In this document: positions 6,443 to 8,273 of the stretch, piece by piece
How the letters are laid out: every line of letters starts with the position of its first letter
Position numbering within the stretch: the first letter of the stretch is position 1
DNA from: an uncultured Collinsella sp.
Lineage (GTDB): Bacteria; Actinomycetota; Coriobacteriia; Coriobacteriales; Coriobacteriaceae
Reading direction: 5' to 3'
NCBI GenBank assembly: GCA_937926755.1
Contig: CALBBA010000062.1
Coordinates: forward strand, 1 to 8,273
DNA: 8,273 bases
Made by a program: the position numbers and the translations under genes
The notes under the pieces: generated by a model
The model's input: only the letters and a program-made list of their open reading frames with translations
What the model was told of the DNA's origin: nothing
The model's database searches: none

Positions 6443-6586
6443 CTATTGTCCCACATGCGACATGGTCCACAGCATCCCAATGCAAAGCACCGCCATCAAT
6501 CCCGTGCACACGGCAGCGATCACAGAATCACCCATGCGCCTTCCCAACGACCGCGGCTCACGCACTTGCCCTGCTCCGTACATCAT
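6443..6586 (-). CDS. 47-residue putative single-span membrane protein
   Basis: A short open frame with strong initiation signals. AAGGAGG lies 4 bases before the ATG at 6586; a second ATG follows directly, and TAG is at 6443-6445. The first 20 residues are polar and basic (REPRSLGRRMGD at about 9-20). Residues 21-43 form one hydrophobic helix (SVIAAVCTGLMAVLCIGMLW), followed by a short tail ending SHVGQ. The basic N-terminus suggests an N-in orientation with a tiny outer tail. It lies 63 bases upstream of rsmJ on the same strand and is divergent from the four-span membrane protein. I do not recognise a family. The strong ribosome binding site and clean transmembrane profile argue for a real gene, but homologues are needed to confirm it. 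Confidence 0.6.
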   Translation of the reverse strand: MMYGAGQVREPRSLGRRMGDSVIAAVCTGLMAVLCIGMLWTMSHVGQ

Positions 6587-6735
6587 GGCTCCTCCTTGAG
6601 ACCAGCTCCTTGTTACGGCCTCATCATCTCAGCGCCGCACATGAGCTGCCATCGATTTGACTTACAGCTGGCTTTCCTTTTTGAAAGATTGCCCTGCACA
6701 GGCGAGAAGCGCTTTCTAACACACACGCCGTCACG

Positions 6736-6764
6736 TTGAACTACAATGTGCTTCACGATATGTG
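6736..6764 (+). promoter_or_regulatory. Weak putative promoter of the four-span membrane protein gene
   Basis: TTGAAC (6736-6741) is followed after 17 bases by TATGTG (6759-6764). A better -10-like TACAAT lies at 6742-6747 but without a good -35. Either would give a leader of some 45 to 65 bases before the ATG at 6816. Low confidence; no other promoter-like match was seen in this gap. Confidence 0.25.
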
Positions 6765-6815
6765 CAGCATATGGGACGCGCCAGACTGGCAGCGCCCGCA
6801 TTGAAAGGACTACCT

Positions 6816-7217
6816 ATGAGCGCCGCGCGCAAGACACTCAAAATCCTTGCCCTCATCTATTTTGTTTTGGGCATCGCCAGCCTCGTCATTGGAATCGCCG
6901 GCATCGCGACCGGCAAGCTCGAGTCCACCTACGGATCGAACGCCACGCTCGCAGCTGTTGTGGTGATCGTTAAGGGACTCGTCGACCTTGCCGCAGGCGT
7001 TGCGGGCATCAAGGGCGCCAACAAGCCTTCGCAGGTAGATGGCGCGTTTAAGCTCGGCATCGTTGCCGCGGCAGCCACGCTCCTCCAGGCCGTGCTCACG
7101 CTTCCCGCGCTCGGCGGCAGCGCCGTCAATATTGGAGCCTTTGTCATCGTGGTCTACGACCTGTTCTTTGTTCAGCAGGCACACGCCGTCAAGGCCGAGA
7201 ACAAGGACCGCCTGTAA
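6816..7217 (+). CDS. Four-span integral membrane protein, function unknown
   Basis: A 133-residue hydrophobic protein rich in Ala, Val, Ile and Gly. Four membrane segments are visible: about residues 8-30 (ILALIYFVLGIASLVIGIAG), 40-62 (ATLAAVVVIVKGLVDLAAGV), 75-95 (FKLGIVAAAATLLQAVLTLP) and 99-118 (AVNIGAFVIVVYDLFFVQQA). A basic start (MSAARKTLK) and a charged tail (KAENKDRL) suggest that both termini are cytoplasmic. Glycine-rich GxxxG-like spacing in the first two spans suggests tight helix packing. No transporter, enzyme or receptor motif is seen and I do not recognise a named family. The ATG at 6816 has AAAGGA six bases upstream; an in-frame ATG at 6762 has no good site and would add a non-hydrophobic lead. 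It is a single-gene unit ending in the terminator at 7255-7290. Confidence 0.85.
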   Translation: MSAARKTLKILALIYFVLGIASLVIGIAGIATGKLESTYGSNATLAAVVVIVKGLVDLAAGVAGIKGANKPSQVDGAFKLGIVAAAATLLQAVLTLPALGGSAVNIGAFVIVVYDLFFVQQAHAVKAENKDRL

Positions 7218-7254
7218 GCGCTCACTTCTCATAGCCTCTGCAGCCAAGTAACTA

Positions 7255-7290
7255 AAAGGGCCGATCGCGCATATCCGCGGTCGGCCCTTT
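7255..7290 (+). terminator. Intrinsic terminator after the four-span membrane protein gene
   Basis: A perfect 10-bp stem, AAAGGGCCGA (7255-7264) with TCGGCCCTTT (7281-7290), around a GC-rich 16-base loop, 37 bases after the stop at 7217. The 3' side is U-poor beyond the stem (TTTACGTTT). On the minus strand the stem is followed by TTTTAGTT, so it may also stop rlmA transcripts arriving from the right. Confidence 0.75.
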
Positions 7291-7307
7291 ACGTTTCCCC
7301 AGATCGC

Positions 7308-7342
7308 ACCTGCCAAAATAAACCTGTCCCTTTTTGGCAGGT
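7308..7342 (-). repeat. Palindromic repeat (copy B, AAAGGGACAG core) just after the rlmA stop
   Basis: Perfect 11-bp inverted repeat ACCTGCCAAAA (7308-7318) and TTTTGGCAGGT (7332-7342) with a 13-base loop. Read in the direction of rlmA it starts 2 bases after the TAA and contains AAAGGGACAG (complement of 7324-7333), the same decamer as copy A at 2443-2452. AACCTG (7321-7326) and CAGGTT (7339-7344) could form an alternative stem. The arms differ from copy A while the core and its position relative to a stop codon are kept. Confidence 0.65.
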
Positions 7343-7344
7343 TG

Positions 7345-8160
7345 TTAGCTGTGACGGTACTCGGCGATGATGAAGTCGATGTCGGTCTGGAGCGTGTCCA
7401 GGTTTGCCAGACGCTCTTTGTCGGCAGGGCGCGTGCGGTAGTAGTACGGCGTCATCTGGAACACCGCCTCGATGTCGGCCTGGGTCTGAAGCGTAATATT
7501 CGCAGACACCCGCTGCGTTGAGACCAACTCGAGTTCGGTGGTCTTCGGCAGCTTCTCGTCATTGAGATATGGCGTGTCGTAGAGCACCTCTTTGAGGCCA
7601 AACAGATGCCGAGCACCCGGCACCACGGTATAGAGCGAGCCCTCTGGCGCCAGCACGCGGGCAAATTCGCGCTCGTTAAAGGGGGCAAAGAGCTCGGTCA
7701 CCATATCGAAGGCGCCATCGGCCACGGGGATAGCCTTCATGTTGGCCACGAAGTAGGTCGCATCGCCGCGCTTGGCGGCCAGGCGAACCATCTCTTTGCC
7801 CAGGTCGAAACCGTAAGCATCTACGCCCGGCACCGCACCCATGGCGCTGGTGTAGTAGCCCTCGCCGCAGCAAATATCGAGCAGCGTCATGGGGCCGTTC
7901 GTAGACGCGGCACGCCCAGACACCCGCTCGCGCACCAACTCAACCATCGCATCGCGCAACGGCGCATAGTAACCGCGGTTCAGAAAGTCGCGACGGCTGC
8001 GTGCCTGCGACTTGGGATCGCCCATGGAGTCACCGCTCTTGGACGAGCGCAGCAGATAGAGATAGCCCTCGCGCGCACGGTCAAATCGGTGTCCGCCCGC
8101 GCATGCAGCACCGCGCTCGTCGTCCACCAACGGCTCATGGCAAACGGGACACAACAACAT
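7345..8160 (-). CDS. rlmA: RlmA-type 23S rRNA guanine-N1 methyltransferase
   Basis: A 271-residue homologue of E. coli RlmA (RrmA, about 269), which makes m1G745 in helix 35 of 23S rRNA at the peptide exit tunnel. Gram-positive RlmAII/TlrB modifies G748 and affects tylosin sensitivity. An N-terminal zinc finger is complete (C4, C7, C20, H24), followed by FDRAREGYLYLL. SAM motif I is LLDICCGEGYYT (93-104). Further matches are YGFDLGKEMVRLAAKR, VVPGARHLFGLKEVLYD and the family motif MTPYYYRTRP. The R-x-RP after MTP resembles the E. coli (G745) type more than the S. pneumoniae or TlrB type, but target choice is uncertain. Oddly, the first glycine of motif I (DIGCGEG in E. coli) is Cys97 here. 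The ATG at 8160 follows AAGGAG by five bases. It converges on the four-span membrane protein gene, with a terminator and a repeat between them. Confidence 0.9.
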   Translation of the reverse strand: MLLCPVCHEPLVDDERGAACAGGHRFDRAREGYLYLLRSSKSGDSMGDPKSQARSRRDFLNRGYYAPLRDAMVELVRERVSGRAASTNGPMTLLDICCGEGYYTSAMGAVPGVDAYGFDLGKEMVRLAAKRGDATYFVANMKAIPVADGAFDMVTELFAPFNEREFARVLAPEGSLYTVVPGARHLFGLKEVLYDTPYLNDEKLPKTTELELVSTQRVSANITLQTQADIEAVFQMTPYYYRTRPADKERLANLDTLQTDIDFIIAEYRHS

Positions 8161-8217
8161 GGCAACTCCTTAGCGTGAACAACACAACGCTCACCATTGT
8201 CTCACGCCTCCCCCACC

Positions 8218-8273
8218 TAGTCATTGGAGACGTTCTTGAATAACTAGTCGTTTAAGAACGCCCCCAACGACTA
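8218..8273. repeat. 56-bp imperfect palindrome centred on CTAG, at the window edge
   Basis: Two 30-base half-elements (8218-8247 and 8244-8273) overlap at a central CTAG. Half 1 and the reverse complement of half 2 agree at 24 of 30 positions, and all six differences are transitions. GTTCTT/AAGAAC lies mid-arm and TAGTC(A/G)TTGG at the tips. The left tip reads CTAGTC; the right tip ends at ...GACTA, where the window stops. It lies 57 bases upstream of rlmA and probably belongs to a dispersed repeat family or works as a hairpin in RNA. It encodes no protein. Confidence 0.6.

Noticed and set aside
6704..6718. AGAAGCGCTTTCT resembling a CcpA cre site
   Set aside because: It matches the 14-base consensus only partly, there is no linked sugar gene, and such GC-centred palindromes arise readily by chance.
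6422..6739. Plus-strand 105-codon frame between rsmJ and the four-span membrane protein gene
   Set aside because: It is Pro/His/Ser-rich with no initiation signal and overlaps the better supported 47-codon minus-strand gene.
7606..8178. 190-residue plus-strand open frame opposite rlmA
   Set aside because: Antisense to a well-recognised methyltransferase, no ribosome binding site and no recognisable motif.

Overview
The window is a GC-rich, gene-dense stretch of bacterial chromosome. Codon use (strong G/C at third positions), Gram-positive-style AGGAG ribosome binding sites and the gene types point to an actinobacterium of the Coriobacteriia, most likely Collinsella or a close relative. This is inferred from family resemblance, not from a marker gene. 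I see no integrase, transposase, phage gene, tRNA, rRNA or CRISPR array.

Layout. Minus strand, 1-4457: three genes read leftwards. First is a TetM/EF-G-like translational GTPase (2454-4457), then an AAA-type ATPase with a C-terminal winged-helix-like part (1242-2360), then the N-terminal half of a UvrA paralogue that lacks the UvrB-binding domain (1-1216, running off the window). The ATPase and the UvrA paralogue are only 25 bases apart and are probably one operon. 4458-4763 is a non-coding gap with GC-rich hairpins, face-to-face promoter-like elements and a strong bidirectional terminator. 4764-5252 (minus) is a GNAT acetyltransferase. It diverges from a 98-residue Cys/His protein (5330-5626, plus) across a short intergenic region centred on a perfect inverted repeat. 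5675-6379 (minus) is an RsmJ-type 16S rRNA methyltransferase, preceded by an overlooked 47-codon single-span membrane protein gene (6443-6586, minus). 6816-7217 (plus) is a four-span membrane protein ending in a clear terminator. 7345-8160 (minus) is an RlmA-type 23S rRNA guanine-N1 methyltransferase.

Theme. Three of the genes (GTPase, RsmJ, RlmA) act on the ribosome. Two (the GTPase and the UvrA paralogue) are paralogues of housekeeping machines whose relatives confer drug tolerance. The GTPase, however, lacks the domain IV loop that TetM uses to displace tetracycline, so a resistance role should not be assumed.

The most unusual material is non-coding. Two palindromes share the core AAAGGGACAG, and each lies at or just after the stop codon of a minus-strand gene; in one the stop codon is inside the palindrome. 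Three exact 10-bp-spaced repeats sit upstream of the ATPase. A 56-bp CTAG-centred imperfect palindrome fills the right edge. These look like members of dispersed palindromic repeat families and regulatory sites. Nothing in the window is clearly a complete undescribed multi-gene system.
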